Source: an uncultured Eubacteriales bacterium (GTDB lineage Bacteria > Bacillota > Clostridia > Oscillospirales > Oscillospiraceae). From it: a DNA stretch of 5,825 nucleotides. Within the stretch, counting starts at the first letter, position 1. Every line of letters starts with the position of its first letter. The DNA is taken from positions 1-5,825 of the forward strand of contig CABRZO010000156.1 in the NCBI GenBank assembly GCA_902475455.1. The letters run 5' to 3'. The notes under the pieces are model-generated. The model did no database searches. It was not told the origin of the DNA and was given only the letters and a program-made list of their open reading frames with translations. Position numbers and translations under genes: made by a program. Of the stretch, positions 4,975 to 5,825 are shown one piece after another.

Positions 4975-5825
4975 TTATGAATGGTATTTTTTGCGGCGCC
5001 AGAACATAATTCCGCCACCGACGGCAGTGGCCATCAGGCCGATGCCCAAAAACATGGTGGTATAGACGCCGCCCAACAGGCCGGAGCCAGGCAAATAGGC
5101 AATGCCGGTGTTCACCACCGTATAGGTGACGGTATAATAGGTTTTCCCTTCCACGGTATATGGCGTGGTGACATACAGGGGCTCTGCCAAACAGTTATAT
5201 CCCCTGGGGGCCTGGGTCTCGGTCAGACGGTAGAGGTATCCCTTTCCGTCTTCCAATACTCTGGCGCTCAGATTATAAAAGATTGCCCTTCCGTCTTCGC
5301 CGGAGGTGGCTGTCACGGCTTTAAAGGTGGTATCCACCGCATAGTTTTTGCCGTCATAGGAAATGGTTCCGTTGACGTCCTCCACCAGCCGTTCCAATTT
5401 GAACTCCGCTCCAGCCAGGGGTCGCTGACTGGTGTCCACCTTCTGCACCATCAGCTGTGCTGTGGCCAGATAGACCTCAACTTCCGCGCCGTCCGACACC
5501 ACCAGGCTGCTGCCGGTGGGGGACCAGCTGTCCACATAGTAGTCCAGATAGAACTCGGCGATGTCCGAAAGATCCAGCGTGTCAGCAATCGTCGCATCTA
5601 CCGTGAAGCTGGTTTTTTCACCGTTCTGCGTCAAGGTGACGGTCATCTCTTTATATCGATCATACAGAGATTTCTGGGCCTCATTGGTACTGCCGGAATA
5701 GGTGCTGTAGGTCTGGGCCATGGTCACTAGACGGTCATAGGTGGACGCCATATCGGTCAGCGAGATGATCTCACCGGTCACAGCGGGGATATTGCTGATG
5801 GTCACTGTATTATCCGGCGAGTAGT
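4975..5825 (-). CDS. Minor or tip pilin/adhesin with SpaA-type domain and LPGSG anchor (5' end beyond window)
   Basis: The reading frame is open to the right edge, so the N-terminus is missing; 282 C-terminal residues are visible, counted from Tyr1 at the edge. The GTG at 5805-5803 is an internal valine, not a start. Residues 1-120 are an Asp/Thr/Ser-rich beta-type region I do not recognise. Residues 123-240 form a CnaB/SpaA domain: Lys128 in LMVQKVD, then PLAGAEFKLERL (135-146), the E-box TETQAPRGY with Glu202, and Asn238 in VVNT, the usual Lys-Glu-Asn isopeptide set. The cell-wall sorting signal follows: LPGSG (244-248), a hydrophobic stretch (about 250-274) and RRKK. It lies first of the visible genes in the operon, 67 bases before the backbone pilin, the usual place for a tip adhesin or ancillary pilin. 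Ligand and exact role cannot be told. A pilin motif is not evident in the visible part. Confidence 0.88.
   Translation of the reverse strand, partial: YSPDNTVTISNIPAVTGEIISLTDMASTYDRLVTMAQTYSTYSGSTNEAQKSLYDRYKEMTVTLTQNGEKTSFTVDATIADTLDLSDIAEFYLDYYVDSWSPTGSSLVVSDGAEVEVYLATAQLMVQKVDTSQRPLAGAEFKLERLVEDVNGTISYDGKNYAVDTTFKAVTATSGEDGRAIFYNLSARVLEDGKGYLYRLTETQAPRGYNCLAEPLYVTTPYTVEGKTYYTVTYTVVNTGIAYLPGSGLLGGVYTTMFLGIGLMATAVGGGIMFWRRKKYHS

Noticed and set aside
4981..5730. Open frame on the plus strand opposite the minor pilin (249 codons)
   Set aside because: It mirrors a real SpaA-domain protein with a sorting signal; the plus-strand product looks like shadow translation.
5803..5805. GTG as a start codon for the LPGSG protein
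   Set aside because: The frame remains open to the window edge, there is no ribosome site in front of it, and no signal peptide follows, although a wall-anchored protein needs one. The true start lies beyond 5825.

Overview
The window looks like a chromosomal segment of a moderately GC-rich, low-GC-phylum Gram-positive bacterium, most likely a gut-type Clostridia of the Oscillospiraceae/Ruminococcaceae kind. This is an inference. It rests on strong AGGAGG-type ribosome sites, an L-box lysine riboswitch, sortase/LPXTG surface proteins, and an aspartate-semialdehyde dehydrogenase of the archaeal/fungal-like type used by many Clostridia.

Left part (1-1039): the 5' two-thirds of asd lies on the minus strand and runs off the left edge. 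Its leader fills the 388-base gap before queA. Read on the minus strand, it holds a sigma-A-type promoter (939-967), a complete lysine riboswitch aptamer (754-929), an intrinsic terminator (667-702) and then directly the asd ribosome site (661-666). The 3' strand of aptamer helix P1 can pair instead with the 5' arm of the terminator, so the whole switch can be read by eye: lysine should stabilise P1, free the terminator and turn asd off. asd supplies aspartate semialdehyde for lysine/diaminopimelate and for threonine/methionine.

Middle (1040-2147): queA, complete and on the plus strand, makes epoxyqueuosine in tRNA. It ends in a strong terminator whose stem is a perfect 30-base palindrome, preceded by a second, 14-base palindrome. 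queA is divergent from asd and convergent with the next locus.

Right part (2238-5825): a minus-strand sortase-assembled pilus operon. Its transcription order is a partial minor/tip pilin or adhesin with an LPGSG anchor, then the major backbone pilin with YPK pilin motif, isopeptide domains and LPQTG anchor, then a hairpin terminator/attenuator, then a class C (pilin-polymerising) sortase. The sortase should join backbone subunits through the pilin-motif lysine and the sorting-signal threonine. The hairpin between pilin and sortase, together with the lack of a good ribosome site for the sortase, suggests that the enzyme is made at much lower levels than its substrate.

All genes belong to known families. 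I see no transposon, CRISPR array, tRNA or rRNA, and no evidence for a wholly new system. The most rewarding points are the readable lysine switch, the pilin-sortase attenuator, and the two different sorting signals beside a single visible sortase.
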